64,000 nucleotides of DNA from Bacillus sp. S3 (GCF_005154805.1 NZ_CP039727.1:5143501-5207500); one strand, 5' to 3'. Positions 17,265-25,632 are shown, counted from the first letter of the stretch. Made by a program: numbers and translations. The notes: generated from the sequence alone by a model not told the origin.

Positions 17265-18383
17265 CTATTCTAGAATGGTGATTTTTACGGTTTTTCTGCC
17301 CCAAGCATACGCGGCTGCCTTTGTTGGCATTAACACGTCGATTTTGTGGCCTTTAATTGCGCCGCCAGTATCGCCGGCAACAGCCACGCCGTAGCCTTCT
17401 ACCCATACTTTACTGCCCATAGGGATAACCGATGGATCGACGGCAATCAATTTCATATTCGGATTGGCGGCAATATCGTAGCCTGCTGCCGTAATCGTTC
17501 CTCCGTCAAATGGAGTATAAGCAGTCGCCGTCACGTACATTTCTTTTCCTTTTATCGCCACACCAATATTATTCTGAGACGATGAAGCTGGCGCTGCTGA
17601 TGCAGTCCGTGCTTTTGCCGCTGCCTGCTCCATGCTGATTTTTGCTTGAATATCTTTCATTTGGCCTTCGATGCCGGCCTTTTCTTGCTCGGCAAGTGCC
17701 ACTTGCTGTGCGATTTGAGTATACTTTTCTTGCATGACAGTCAGCGATTGCTGTCTTTTTTGCATGTTTTGATCAAGTACGGTCTGCTGTGCAGCCAGCG
17801 CCTCTTGTCCTTCTTCTAATACTCTTTCTTGACGATCGATCTCTTCTTTATCTTTTTCAATCTGTTTCAAGTCAGCCTTTTGTGCTGTCAAAATATCTTT
17901 ATCCGCATCCATTAATGTGGACGCAGCACTGGCCCGCTGGATAAAGTCTGAGATACTGTCAGATTCAAAGAATAGGTTGACAATGAGATTGACATTGCTA
18001 TTTTGCTGCATCGCAACCGCACGTTTTTTCATAATATCTTGTCGGCCAAGCATTTTGTCCTCAAGCACAACGATCTCTTCTTTTTTCGCTTCAATGAGTT
18101 TGTTCGTTTCATCGATTTTCGCTTGAGTCTTTGTCATTTCGTCTTTGTTCTTTGTAATCTCACTGTAAAGAGATTCTAATTCTTGTTGAATATTTTGTAT
18201 TTCTTTATTTACCGATTGCTTTTCTTGTTCCTTTTGCTCTACTAATCTACTTTTTTCTTGTAGCTGCTGCTGTGCATTATGTAGGGCATCGCTGTTTGTT
18301 TGTGCATATGTAACCATTGAACCTGATACACATAACATCAATGTAAGTAACACGAGAGTGATACGCTTGCTAGTCGTTTGCAT
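17265..18383 (-). CDS. secreted coiled-coil protein with C-terminal 3D domain
   Basis: 372 residues. Signal peptide ~1-27 (cleavage near TYA/QT). Residues ~30-255 form a long coiled coil of the CwlO/PcsB N-terminal type. Residues ~280-370 are a 3D (Asp-Asp-Asp) domain: YVTATAYTPFDGG, IAVDPSVIPMGSKV and AGDTGGAIKGHKIDV supply the three conserved Asp. Such proteins are wall-associated, with lytic transglycosylase-like (YocH/MltA-like) activity. Likely a cell-wall remodelling enzyme. It is monocistronic. Confidence 0.85.
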   Translation of the reverse strand: MQTTSKRITLVLLTLMLCVSGSMVTYAQTNSDALHNAQQQLQEKSRLVEQKEQEKQSVNKEIQNIQQELESLYSEITKNKDEMTKTQAKIDETNKLIEAKKEEIVVLEDKMLGRQDIMKKRAVAMQQNSNVNLIVNLFFESDSISDFIQRASAASTLMDADKDILTAQKADLKQIEKDKEEIDRQERVLEEGQEALAAQQTVLDQNMQKRQQSLTVMQEKYTQIAQQVALAEQEKAGIEGQMKDIQAKISMEQAAAKARTASAAPASSSQNNIGVAIKGKEMYVTATAYTPFDGGTITAAGYDIAANPNMKLIAVDPSVIPMGSKVWVEGYGVAVAGDTGGAIKGHKIDVLMPTKAAAYAWGRKTVKITILE

Positions 18384-18770
18384 ACACTTTCTCCTTTCCT
18401 TAGTAACCTAGTTATATCAAAACAATGTACCAGTTATGTTACAAAAATATTAAAAGTGTATCACAATTTGTCTTATTTCACGAAAAAGTGTCTAAACTGT
18501 GGCATAACAGCGTCTATCTTTGGGACAAATAAATCAGTACTTTTATCACGGTGCAAATAGTACAAAGGGTGTCAGGCACCATCCGTGGACAGTGTCCATC
18601 TTGGGTGGACATGGTACACAAAAAAGGTTCAGGATGCATCAACCATCCGGAACCTTTTCTTTAGATTTAGATATATTACTGTTTTTGTAGACGATGGAGC
18701 GAGGTGATGGTCGTCTTCTCGATCCCGTTCAAGTATTTTCTTGTTGTTTGAATTTCCTAGAATGTATATA
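18384..18770. other. intergenic region with a dispersed repeat
   Basis: No gene seen. Holds the GGTGTCAGGCACC element at 18568-18580 with its GTGGACA...TGTCCA companion (to ~18612), and a hairpin at 18621-18660. Confidence 0.6.
18621..18660 (-). terminator. terminator downstream of the 139-aa protein
   Basis: AAAAGGTTC(A)GGATG/CATCCGGAACCTTTT with one mismatch. The T run is on the reverse strand. Confidence 0.7.
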
Positions 18771-19190
18771 TTATTCCTCCCCTAGTTCCTCCTCCAGTTT
18801 CTTCCTCTCCTCCAGGACGCGCTCATTCTTCCGCTTTCTTGGCCGGGTTTTCCGATGAGGGGGAAGTGCCAGGAAGGAAACCTTTGTTCCTTCTTTCATA
18901 ATAAAATGGGACAGTTCTTCGTAGGCCTCTTCTTCCGTTAGAGTGCCGCCGTCTTTGGAAATACTTATTGTTCGGTTTTCAAGGCTAGCCTCGAATGTAT
19001 AATCAGAGTAATGCAAAGAAATATGAGTGCCGTCTTCCAGAGGAAAAGATTGATAGGAAGAGTCCTTTGATGATGTGGGTGACTGATGTGTAAGTTGGAG
19101 TGCATCATGAAAGCTCGGTTTAGATGTAATGGGTGAATCCCGGCTGTCGACCTGCTTTCCCAGGACGATTATAGAATTTATTTTTCTCAA
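18771..19190 (-). CDS. hypothetical cytoplasmic protein
   Basis: 139 residues with a Ser-rich middle and a very charged, basic-then-acidic C-terminus (HRKTRPRKRKNERVLEERKKLEEELGEE). Start TTG at 19190 has GGGGGT ~8 bases upstream. No family recognised. Divergent from the XRE regulator gene; the shared intergenic region carries operator-like repeats. Confidence 0.55.
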   Translation of the reverse strand: MRKINSIIVLGKQVDSRDSPITSKPSFHDALQLTHQSPTSSKDSSYQSFPLEDGTHISLHYSDYTFEASLENRTISISKDGGTLTEEEAYEELSHFIMKEGTKVSFLALPPHRKTRPRKRKNERVLEERKKLEEELGEE

Positions 19191-19204
19191 AAAAATACCC
19201 CCAA

Positions 19205-19262
19205 TATTTACAGTAATCGATTAATTTTTACAATAATCGCCCATTATTATTCGACAATAATT
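19205..19262. promoter_or_regulatory. operator-like repeats between the 139-aa gene and the XRE gene
   Basis: TTTACAGTAATCG and TTTACAATAATCG are direct repeats about 20 bp apart, followed by the inverted repeat ATTATT-CGAC-AATAAT (19246-19261). This could be the binding site of the adjacent regulator; not proven. Confidence 0.4.
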
Positions 19263-19419
19263 TTTCTTTCCCCTGCCAACCAAACTTCTAAAATATGTAT
19301 TTTTTATGACCGTGCATATTTCCCACATTTAAAAATGTGCGTAACTGGCACAATTGCGCCCTACAGACCGTTAAACCGCTAAGTTTAAAACATCAATGGT
19401 TTTGACGGCGGTGAAAAAG

Positions 19420-19833
19420 ATGGCTTTATCGGAAAAATTAAAGGAACTTCGCGAGAAGCAAAACTGGTCGCAGGAAACACTTGCAAGCATGATGAATATG
19501 CACCGTTCAACGGTTAGTCGCTATGAAAATGCCAAAGCAATTCCTAATTATCAAACGGTCATTCGTTTTGCAGAAGTATACAAGGTAGACAAGGAGTATT
19601 TGGTCGAGGAGCTTGATCGACTGCTGCCAAACGTCGAGGCGCCGGGCTACGTACTGAAGGAAAACCCGGAGGATCCCGATATGGGCAGGATCCTTCAGCT
19701 TTTGGAAAATGAACCGGAACTAAAAAAGGCCCTCGTCGATCTTTCCCTCGTCGGACCGAAACGCAGGCGCTTTTTTTCAGATGCTATTACAAGCTTTATT
19801 AAGTTAGAAAAGAGACATAAAGACAAATTCTAA
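19420..19833 (+). CDS. XRE-family helix-turn-helix transcriptional regulator
   Basis: 137 residues from ATG 19420 (weak GGCGGTG upstream; an in-frame ATG at 19396 has no better site). N-terminal XRE HTH: LKELREKQNWSQETLASMMNMHRSTVSRYENAKAIPNYQTVIRFAEVY (~3-50). The C-terminal ~70 residues are acidic and of unknown function (LQLLENEPELKKALVDLSLVGPKRRRFF). Target genes unknown. It may bind the repeats upstream at 19205-19262. Confidence 0.85.
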   Translation: MALSEKLKELREKQNWSQETLASMMNMHRSTVSRYENAKAIPNYQTVIRFAEVYKVDKEYLVEELDRLLPNVEAPGYVLKENPEDPDMGRILQLLENEPELKKALVDLSLVGPKRRRFFSDAITSFIKLEKRHKDKF

Positions 19834-19918
19834 AGAAAACTCGCCGATTGGCGAGCCGTTAGGCGCTGACAGATGCGTAGTTGCTCTTATGCGCAGGATG
19901 AAAGTTTATACTTTCTTC
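19834..19918. repeat. dispersed hairpin repeat, copy 2
   Basis: Same order of elements as at 12806: AAGAAAACTCGCCGATTGGC, then TTGCTCTTATGCGC and GAAAGTTTATACTTTC. It abuts the XRE stop codon. Confidence 0.75.
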
Positions 19919-19929
19919 CCAGCTAAAAC

Positions 19930-19965
19930 AAAGAAGCCGCTGACACAAGTTCAGCGGCTTCATAA
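19930..19965. terminator. bidirectional terminator-like hairpin
   Basis: GAAGCCGCTGA/TCAGCGGCTTC with a 7-8 base loop. T-rich on the reverse strand, A-rich on the forward strand. Confidence 0.65.
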
Positions 19966-20162
19966 AAAAAAACAGGGGGGTTTTTCTAATAGTTTTCCCC
20001 ACTGGCTGATTTTTAAACATGGAAATTTATATTTTTTTGAAAATAATCTCCGCGGCCGCTTCGCATGTTTGCAACCAGCCTGTGATTTGGTACCCTTTAT
20101 TTTAAATCTGCCCCTATTATTTGCAAATTCAAAAACCCCCTGTTCGCGCCAGCATTTTAACG

Positions 20163-20192
20163 AAAAAAAATCCGGCAGCTAACCTGCCGGAA
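20163..20192 (-). terminator. terminator of the ssbB operon
   Basis: TCCGGCAG/CTGCCGGA hairpin followed on the reverse strand by eight T. The ~130 bases between it and the operon's last stop, and 19966-20160 on its other side, hold no gene I can support. Confidence 0.85.
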
Positions 20193-20322
20193 ATTTGGAG
20201 ATGATGACGGAGGGATGTTTGATTTTCTCTAACAACCGAAACCGTTGCGGGGATGTTTTTTCCAAAAATAAAGCAACTCATGAAGTAGATCTGTGGTGTA
20301 AATTGTCGAATACTGTACTTTT

Positions 20323-20550
20323 TCAAAGATGTATAGGAAATTTGTTTGCATGTTCGTGTGGGTGTCTGGAGTAAATTTGGGTGGGGCCTCGTTGCTTGAA
20401 TTCTAGTTCCTGCTCTCTTATTAGCCATTCCAACTGATTGACGCGCTTTTGCAAGCTGTCGACGTTTTTATTTGCTTTTCCAACCATTTTTATTAAGCTT
20501 TCCAGCAGTTGCTCCAGGTTTCTGGCGGCTTCATCTTTCATTTCCAATTG
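20323..20550 (-). CDS. small coiled-coil protein coupled to ssbB
   Basis: 75 residues from TTG 20550, which has AAGGAGG 9 bases upstream; the alternative ATG at 20544 is spaced too far. Residues ~4-50 form a helical coiled coil (NLEQLLESLIKMVGKANKNVDSLQKRVNQLEWLI). The start lies inside the 3' end of ssbB in another frame, so translation is probably coupled. Position matches the ywpG-like slot behind ssbB in B. subtilis, but I see no clear similarity. Confidence 0.6.
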   Translation of the reverse strand, partial: QLEMKDEAARNLEQLLESLIKMVGKANKNVDSLQKRVNQLEWLIREQELEFKQRGPTQIYSRHPHEHANKFPIHL

Positions 20551-20908
20551 GCACTTCCTCCTTCTTTGGCTCAGGAGGAGAATTGTTCGGTTTGGCACTC
20601 AGGAAGCGAACCGCATCCGCAATTACCTCGGTGACGTACACCCTCTTGCCCTCACGATTATCATAATAGCGGGTTTGCAGCCTGCCGGTAATTCCAACAA
20701 TCGACCCCTTTCGACAATATTGGCATGTATTCTCCGCTGCCTTTCGCCATATCGTACATTGAACGAAATCGGCTTCAATTTCTCCATTATGGTTGCGAAA
20801 ATGGCGGTTTACTGCCACCGTTATTTGGGTGACAGCCGTCCCATCCGGCGTCTTGTTTAACTCGGGATCACGGGTTAATCGGCCGACAAGTGTAACCTGA
20901 TTGATCAT
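20531..20908 (-). CDS. ssbB: single-stranded DNA-binding protein, SsbB type
   Basis: 125 residues from ATG 20908 (AAAGGAG upstream). An OB-fold SSB: MINQVTLVGRLTRDPEL at the start, then QITVAVNRHFRN, DFVQCTIWRKAAEN and GRLQTRYYDNREGKRVYVTEV. It is short and lacks the acidic DDDIPF-like tip used by the replication SSB, which is the mark of the competence paralogue SsbB (YwpH). The neighbour ywpF supports this. It would coat incoming single-stranded DNA. I found no clear ComK box upstream. Confidence 0.88.
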   Translation of the reverse strand: MINQVTLVGRLTRDPELNKTPDGTAVTQITVAVNRHFRNHNGEIEADFVQCTIWRKAAENTCQYCRKGSIVGITGRLQTRYYDNREGKRVYVTEVIADAVRFLSAKPNNSPPEPKKEEVPIGNER

Positions 20909-21151
20909 GTCTTCAACTCCTTTCGGTGATGGCTTAATCATAGCCCCTCGATGGAATTGTTGTAAAATCGCGATAAAGCCATTATCAGGGAGGTTTTTGT
21001 CGGAATTTTTGCAGTTTCGAGGAGTTTTTTGTCAATATAAGGGGTCCTTTTTCCATTTATCGCATATTATCGAAATATGGCCAGATATTTTTCGACATTT
21101 GCTTTTTCCCGCTGTATGTTATAATTTAGGAAAAATGAACAGGAGGATCGC

Positions 21152-21583
21152 ATGAAAACTTTTAAGTTATACTCATTGGATGTTGTGGAAGAAGACGCTG
21201 CGGTTGAGGTTCCGTTGGTCGACGGTTTGATTTTGAATAAAGAAGATGATCGCTCCACTTGGCTGATTGAGGCTTATACCGACCTGTCCCTTTATGATTA
21301 TTTCAAAAAAATTTCCGAGCAAAACCGCGACATCATTGTCGAAGCGGTGATTACAAAAAAAGAAAACGCCCCTGCCTATTTTCAAACGAAGATTTGCAAC
21401 TTGCTAAAATTCGAAAACTATATAAGTGTGTTATTTCAAGGCCATTTACGCCGCAATAAAAGTGATTATTCCGAGCTCCTGCTCGACAACCTGATGCAAA
21501 AAGGGCTTTCAGGAGCAGAACTTCTCACTGAATTTAAAGAAAAAATGAAGAGTAAGCCAAAAATTAAAGTAAAAAATCCGTAA
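21152..21583 (+). CDS. ywpF: YwpF-family protein
   Basis: 143 residues, full length for the family. Begins MKTFKLYSLDVVEED and includes TWLIEAYTDLSLYDYFKKI and ENYISVLFQGHLRRNKSDYSELLLDNLM. Cytoplasmic; function not established. ATG 21152 follows AGGAGGATCGC. Divergent from ssbB, the same arrangement as in B. subtilis. Confidence 0.85.
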   Translation: MKTFKLYSLDVVEEDAAVEVPLVDGLILNKEDDRSTWLIEAYTDLSLYDYFKKISEQNRDIIVEAVITKKENAPAYFQTKICNLLKFENYISVLFQGHLRRNKSDYSELLLDNLMQKGLSGAELLTEFKEKMKSKPKIKVKNP

Positions 21584-21590
21584 TCGATTT

Positions 21591-21628
21591 GCCACAAACC
21601 AGTCCTCGCGCTGGTTTTTATTGTGGCG
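21591..21628 (+). terminator. terminator of ywpF
   Basis: AACCAG/CTGGTT inner stem inside GCCACAA/TTGTGGC, with T run. Confidence 0.8.
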
Positions 21629-21721
21629 AAAAAGAGGGAGGATTTACATTTTTGTTGATTTTTTGACAAATCCTAGCGATACTATTAGTATTGTTCAAAT
21701 ATTGTAAAAGGAGGTAATAAA

Positions 21722-21985
21722 GTGGAAAGTTCTATTGGAATTATTATCAGTTTAATTATGGCTATTTATTTATTTATTGACGCGCCGAAGCATAATAAGA
21801 GCCGCTGGCTATGGGCGATTTTAGGATTAATCTTCGGTCCAATTGCTGTAGGGATTTACTTGATCAAAACTGGACGGAAAGTCCTCGGGTGGATTATAAC
21901 CATCGTGGCAATCTTGCTATATATCTTATTCATCTTCCTAATCGTTGTCGCAGCATTCCTATTCTCCACCGGCGGAGCATTCTAA
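21722..21985 (+). CDS. small membrane protein, three helices
   Basis: 87 residues from GTG 21722, 7 bases behind a perfect AAAAGGAGGT. Hydrophobic segments at ~4-20, 28-47 and 54-82, with a short basic loop. No family assigned; resembles many small Bacillus envelope proteins. Monocistronic. Confidence 0.65.
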   Translation: MESSIGIIISLIMAIYLFIDAPKHNKSRWLWAILGLIFGPIAVGIYLIKTGRKVLGWIITIVAILLYILFIFLIVVAAFLFSTGGAF

Positions 21986-22003
21986 CCTCAGTGTGTTAGA
22001 AAG

Positions 22004-22016
22004 GGTGTCAGGCACC
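22004..22016. repeat. GGTGTCAGGCACC element
   Basis: Solo copy 48 bp before the copy that forms the next terminator. Confidence 0.7.
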
Positions 22017-22051
22017 ATTAATGGAGTAGTCACTATCCTTATGTTGGTAAG

Positions 22052-22088
22052 GGTGTCAGGCACCGGAGTCGGTGCCTGACTTTTTTTG
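22052..22088 (+). terminator. terminator built from the GGTGTCAGGCACC element
   Basis: GTCAGGCACCG (22055-22065) pairs perfectly with CGGTGCCTGAC (22070-22080), followed by seven T. It shows that the dispersed element can act as a real terminator. Confidence 0.9.
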
Positions 22089-22129
22089 TTTTTTTTGTTC
22101 TTTGTCCGGTTGTTTGTCTTTGTTCGGTT

Positions 22130-22465
22130 TTACTCGTCTTTGTTGTCTCGGTCGTTGCGGTCGATGTCATCCTCGATGATATCTTCCCTTGGTGTGTTGT
22201 TGTCCTTCCCAGGGTCTTTGTCTGTAGGTGTGTTTTTGTCCTCTGACTCTGGATAGTGACGGTTGTTGTCTAGGTTGTTATTTAAGTTGTTATCCAGGTT
22301 GTTATTCCTGTTGTTATTCATATTATCATTTAAATCGTTATCTGCCGGTGTGTTAACATTATTATTCGTTGGCGGTGGCGGATTTTGATTATCATTGTTA
22401 CAGCCAACTAGCAATACAGCCGAGAAGAGTGATCCGGCAAGCATTAAGAATAACTTTTTCTTCAA
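22130..22465 (-). CDS. Asn/Asp-rich small lipoprotein
   Basis: 111 residues from TTG 22465 (AAAGGGG upstream). The lipoprotein signal ends LLVGC (Cys ~22). The mature part is low-complexity: Pro/Asn stretch, then NNNLDNN-type repeats, then an acidic tail. Nothing catalytic; probably an extended surface-exposed linker protein. Function unknown. Confidence 0.65.
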   Translation of the reverse strand: MKKKLFLMLAGSLFSAVLLVGCNNDNQNPPPPTNNNVNTPADNDLNDNMNNNRNNNLDNNLNNNLDNNRHYPESEDKNTPTDKDPGKDNNTPREDIIEDDIDRNDRDNKDE

Positions 22466-22554
22466 GCGAAAAGCCCCTTTCACCACAAAATTGACCTAAA
22501 ATGGTCTTTTTTTAGCATCCCCACTGCTTTATAAATGTTTACAGGAATCTTTAT

Positions 22555-22665
22555 CCAATGGCTAAAGGGGCATTGTCTTCATTCATTCCTGCGCTTGTCT
22601 GCCCAATAGATCCCTTCTAATGGACATTTCCTCAATTCCAACGCTATTTTGTCCAATAGATCTCT
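22555..22665. repeat. short ~48-50-bp degenerate repeat
   Basis: CCAAT(A/G)G(A/C)T followed by a CCCTTCTAATGG-like stretch recurs near 22555, 22603 and 22653. Degenerate and only 2-3 units. Confidence 0.4.
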
Positions 22666-22672
22666 TCCAAAA

Positions 22673-22710
22673 ACAAAAAAACACAAGATTTCCTATGGGA
22701 AATCTTGTGT
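22673..22710 (-). terminator. terminator of fabZ
   Basis: ACACAAGATTTCC/GGAAATCTTGTGT hairpin with eight T on the reverse strand. Confidence 0.88.
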
Positions 22711-22766
22711 TTAACGGTTAGTCTACTTACTGTTCACTTATCCAACTAGCACGCTTCGGCGCGGAA

Positions 22767-23201
22767 TTATTCCTTTTTCTCGCCTAATGCAAAGGTGATG
22801 TCGGCTTCGCAGGCAATCTCGCCGTCAACGGTTGCAACAGCTTTGCCCTTGCCGATTGGTCCGCGCAGGCGCACCATTTCGACCTCAAGGCGCAGCTGGT
22901 CGCCGGGCTTGACTTGCTTTTTAAAGCGGCAATTGTCGATGCCTGCAAAAAAGGCTAAGCGGCCGCGGTTTTCTTCTTTTTTCAAAACAGCGACAGCGCC
23001 GACCTGCGCAAGTGCTTCTACGATTAAAACGCCAGGCATCACCGGATAGTCGGGAAAATGCCCATTGAAAAATTCTTCGTTGGCGGAAACATTTTTAATG
23101 CCGACGGCTCTTTTTCCTTCTTCCACTTCCAAAATGCGATCGACCAGCAAAAAGGGATAGCGGTGGGGAATAATTTCTTTGATTTGTTCGATATCGAGCA
23201 T
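22767..23201 (-). CDS. fabZ: 3-hydroxyacyl-ACP dehydratase FabZ
   Basis: 144 residues, full length. Hot-dog fold dehydratase of type II fatty acid synthesis that removes water from (3R)-hydroxyacyl-ACP. Motifs: [12 protein letters not shown], and the active-site [20 protein letters not shown] with catalytic His (~48) and Glu (~62). AGGAGGT precedes ATG 23201. Downstream of the EpuA-like gene and mbl on the same strand, the standard Bacillus order. Confidence 0.95.
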   Translation of the reverse strand: MLDIEQIKEIIPHRYPFLLVDRILEVEEGKRAVGIKNVSANEEFFNGHFPDYPVMPGVLIVEALAQVGAVAVLKKEENRGRLAFFAGIDNCRFKKQVKPGDQLRLEVEMVRLRGPIGKGKAVATVDGEIACEADITFALGEKKE

Positions 23202-23254
23202 AGAATTAGTACCTCCTACTAGTATTTACTCCCTATTTTACTATTAAAGGCATA

Positions 23255-23287
23255 CAAAAGGGAAGGGCAATCGCAAGGCCCTTCCCG
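23255..23287 (-). terminator. terminator of the EpuA-like gene
   Basis: GGGAAGGGC/GCCCTTCCC hairpin, T-rich on the reverse strand. Confidence 0.75.
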
Positions 23288-23288
23288 A

Positions 23289-23612
23289 TTATTTCTTCTC
23301 GACTAAATCGAGTATATGTGTCCAAGTTGATTGTTTAAAAACATCTGCCATTTTCCCGCCGCCAAGCATCCCGTATCCGACGGCTGCACCAGACGTCACA
23401 CTGGCAAAAATCAAGACAACTAAAAGAAGCAGACGAAGCCAAATCGGGATTAAGCGAATCCGGACCCGCCTATTTGAATGCGGCGCGGCCGCGGCCTTTT
23501 CCCCATCCGCCTGCAACTTTTCGCTCTTGCTCTTTTGATCCTCATCGAGCTTTGCCTTTTTATATTCTTCCCTCGTTCGTGCTTGTTGGTGATTCAGATT
23601 ATCTACAGACAT
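23289..23612 (-). CDS. EpuA-like membrane protein ('RNA polymerase subunit beta' family name)
   Basis: 107 residues: a charged N-terminal ~45 residues, then RRVRIRLIPIWLRLLLLVVLI... with one membrane helix and the conserved GYGMLGGGKMADVFKQSTWTHILDLV end. This is the EpuA family often mis-titled 'DNA-directed RNA polymerase subunit beta'. It has no polymerase motifs. Usually found near mbl/fabZ or murA. Function unknown. ATG 23612 follows AAAGGGG. Confidence 0.8.
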   Translation of the reverse strand: MSVDNLNHQQARTREEYKKAKLDEDQKSKSEKLQADGEKAAAAPHSNRRVRIRLIPIWLRLLLLVVLIFASVTSGAAVGYGMLGGGKMADVFKQSTWTHILDLVEKK

Positions 23613-24061
23613 TCCTAATTCCCCTTTAACCGGATTCCGTTCATTCCGCGAGTTATTACATATTATAACCGATTTATTTTATAAAAATTGCTAATCTAAA
23701 AAGTTCATTATCTCTATTATAAAAAATTATACAGCATTAGACATTAATTTTTTACAGAAAAAAGTCATTTCTTGCAAAAATGGCTCAAAATTTGACGATT
23801 GGAGCGGGATTTTGGGGTTCGGGGAAATTTGGAAACCCGAGCAAAAAAATAAAAAAGCCCAATGATTGAGGCCAGCCCAGCCTGCTTCATTAGACTTTTC
23901 GAAGGAATTGTCTTCCAAATATTGTTAGGTAGAACTTACACACTGTGGTAAGATGTCATACCACGTAAGACCATTATTTTCCCCGATGAAATCAACCGAT
24001 TTGGATGGGAAAGTATTTTTCTTAAAAATCCCCATTTAGATGAAGCACTTTTTCCAAAAAA
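23613..24061. other. 450-bp gap between mbl and the EpuA-like gene
   Basis: No gene can be supported. In B. subtilis and many relatives the basal-body genes flhO and flhP sit in this slot; no trace is readable. A hairpin with T run lies at 23850-23893 on the reverse strand (weak mbl terminator), and a nested inverted repeat CTTAC...GTGGTA-TACCAC-GTAAG lies at 23935-23969. Confidence 0.5.
23850..23893 (-). terminator. possible terminator of mbl
   Basis: CTAATGA/TCATTGG-type weak stem followed on the reverse strand by GCTTTTTTATTTTTTT. Confidence 0.45.
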
Positions 24062-25063
24062 TTACCCTAACTTGCGATTTGGAATGCGGTCGATGTTGTC
24101 TAGCATAATGCCCGTCCCGATTGCAACGCAATCCATTGGGTTTTCGGCAACTAATACAGGGACCTTCAGCTCTTCCGCAAGCAGCATGTCGATGCCGTGC
24201 AGCAATGCTCCGCCGCCTGTTAAGATGACGCCGCGGTCGATGATGTCAGCAGAAAGCTCTGGTGGTGTGCGCTCAAGGACACTTTTTGCAGCTTGAACGA
24301 TCACGGCAACCGATTCACGAAGGGCACCTTCGATTTCTTCAGACCGAACGGTAATCGTACGCGGCAGACCGCTCACCATGTCACGGCCACGAATTTCCAT
24401 TTCCTCTGAACGAGACCCTGGGAAGACTGTGCCGATGTTGATTTTAATATTTTCTGATGTACGCTCACCGATCAAGAGCTTGTACTCGCGCTTGATGTAG
24501 CTTAGGATTTCCGCGTCGAACTTGTCGCCGGCCATTTTGATAGAGGAAGAAGTCACGATATCGCCCATTGAAAGCACTGCAACATCTGTCGTTCCTCCCC
24601 CGATGTCCACTACCATGTTCCCGCTTGGCTGGAAGATGTCCATTCCGGCGCCGATTGCCGCCACCTTCGGCTCTTCTTCCAAATAAATCTTCTTGCCGCC
24701 GCTCTTTTCGGCAGCTTCCCTGATAGCCTTTTGCTCAACACTTGTAATGTTTGTTGGGCAGCAGATCAGGATACGCGGCTTCGATAAAAAGCCCTTTACG
24801 TTTAACTTATTAATAAAATGCTTTAACATCGCTTCTGTTACATCAAAATCCGCAATCACGCCGTCTTTCAGCGGTCTGATGGCCACGATGTTCCCTGGTG
24901 TCCGGCCGACCATGCGGCGGGCTTCCTCACCAACTGCTAAAACACGATTTGTATTTTTGTCTATTGCCACGACGGAAGGTTCATTCAGTACAATTCCACG
25001 GCCTTTTACGTGAATCAGCACGTTGGCCGTTCCTAGGTCAATTCCAATATCCCTTGCAAACAT
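24062..25063 (-). CDS. mbl: cell-shape actin homologue Mbl (MreB family)
   Basis: 333 residues from ATG 25063 (AAGGAGGA upstream; N-terminal extension rejected). Actin-like ATPase fold: phosphate-1 DIGIDLGTANVL, phosphate-2 VVDIGGGTTDVAVLS, adenosine motif GVILTGGGALLHGIDMLL. The N-terminal residues MFARDIGIDLG match Mbl. Mbl polymers under the membrane guide lateral wall synthesis by the elongasome. Located directly upstream-transcribed from spoIIID, as in B. subtilis. Confidence 0.93.
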   Translation of the reverse strand: MFARDIGIDLGTANVLIHVKGRGIVLNEPSVVAIDKNTNRVLAVGEEARRMVGRTPGNIVAIRPLKDGVIADFDVTEAMLKHFINKLNVKGFLSKPRILICCPTNITSVEQKAIREAAEKSGGKKIYLEEEPKVAAIGAGMDIFQPSGNMVVDIGGGTTDVAVLSMGDIVTSSSIKMAGDKFDAEILSYIKREYKLLIGERTSENIKINIGTVFPGSRSEEMEIRGRDMVSGLPRTITVRSEEIEGALRESVAVIVQAAKSVLERTPPELSADIIDRGVILTGGGALLHGIDMLLAEELKVPVLVAENPMDCVAIGTGIMLDNIDRIPNRKLG

Positions 25064-25234
25064 TCTCTTTTCTTTCCTCCTTGGAAACCAAATCCACATA
25101 CTTTTCCTAATTGTATATTGTATCATATTCATTAAAATTTCCATAACGATAACTTAAAAATTCGAAGACTTTTGTGGAAATGTGTCGGTATAGGAGGATT
25201 TTTTTTAAAAAGGGTCTATTGAACGACTCCCGGT

Positions 25235-25263
25235 AGAAAAAAAGGCTGCTTATTTAACAGCCT
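25235..25263 (-). terminator. terminator overlapping the spoIIID stop
   Basis: AGGCTG/CAGCCT hairpin with seven T on the reverse strand. Confidence 0.8.
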
Positions 25264-25522
25264 CTCCTTCCGCTTCTTCTTTTTGATATTTCATTTTTGT
25301 CGCCTCGCCGCCCCTGAGATGACGGATGGATTTATGATAATCTAATATTTCCTTAACCTCGTTTGCCAGCTCTGGATTAATTTCAGGCAGCCTCTCTGTC
25401 AAATCCTTATGGACTGTACTTTTGGATACGCCAAACTCCTTCGCAATCACGCGAACCGTTTTCCTCGTCTCCACGATATACTTTCCAATCTTGATAGTTC
25501 TCTCTTTGATGTAATCGTGCAC
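25250..25522 (-). CDS. spoIIID: sporulation transcription factor SpoIIID
   Basis: 90 residues from GTG 25522 (GGGAGGG 7 bases upstream). Nearly identical in layout to B. subtilis SpoIIID: HDYIKERTIKIGKYIVETRKTVRVIAKEFGVSKSTVHKDL contains the HTH, followed by the basic C-terminal region SIRHLRGGEATKMKYQ. It is a mother-cell DNA-binding protein that modulates the sigma-E regulon and helps sigma-K production. Confidence 0.96.
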   Translation of the reverse strand: MHDYIKERTIKIGKYIVETRKTVRVIAKEFGVSKSTVHKDLTERLPEINPELANEVKEILDYHKSIRHLRGGEATKMKYQKEEAEGEAVK

Positions 25523-25619
25523 ACTCTCGCCCTCCCTAATATGGATGTGAGAAATGTGAAATGAGACCCGCTTATCACTTCGACGAATACTGCATCCGCA
25601 CAATACAAATAATGTTATA

Positions 25620-25632
25620 GGTGCCTGACACC
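25620..25632. repeat. GGTGCCTGACACC element
   Basis: Solo copy about 100 bp upstream of the spoIIID start. Confidence 0.7.

Noticed and set aside
20901..21060. ComK box before ssbB
   Set aside because: No AAAA-N5-TTTT pair at a suitable place was found, although competence control would be expected for SsbB.
23289..23612. RNA polymerase beta subunit
   Set aside because: The EpuA family carries that name in databases, but the 107-residue membrane protein has no polymerase sequence.
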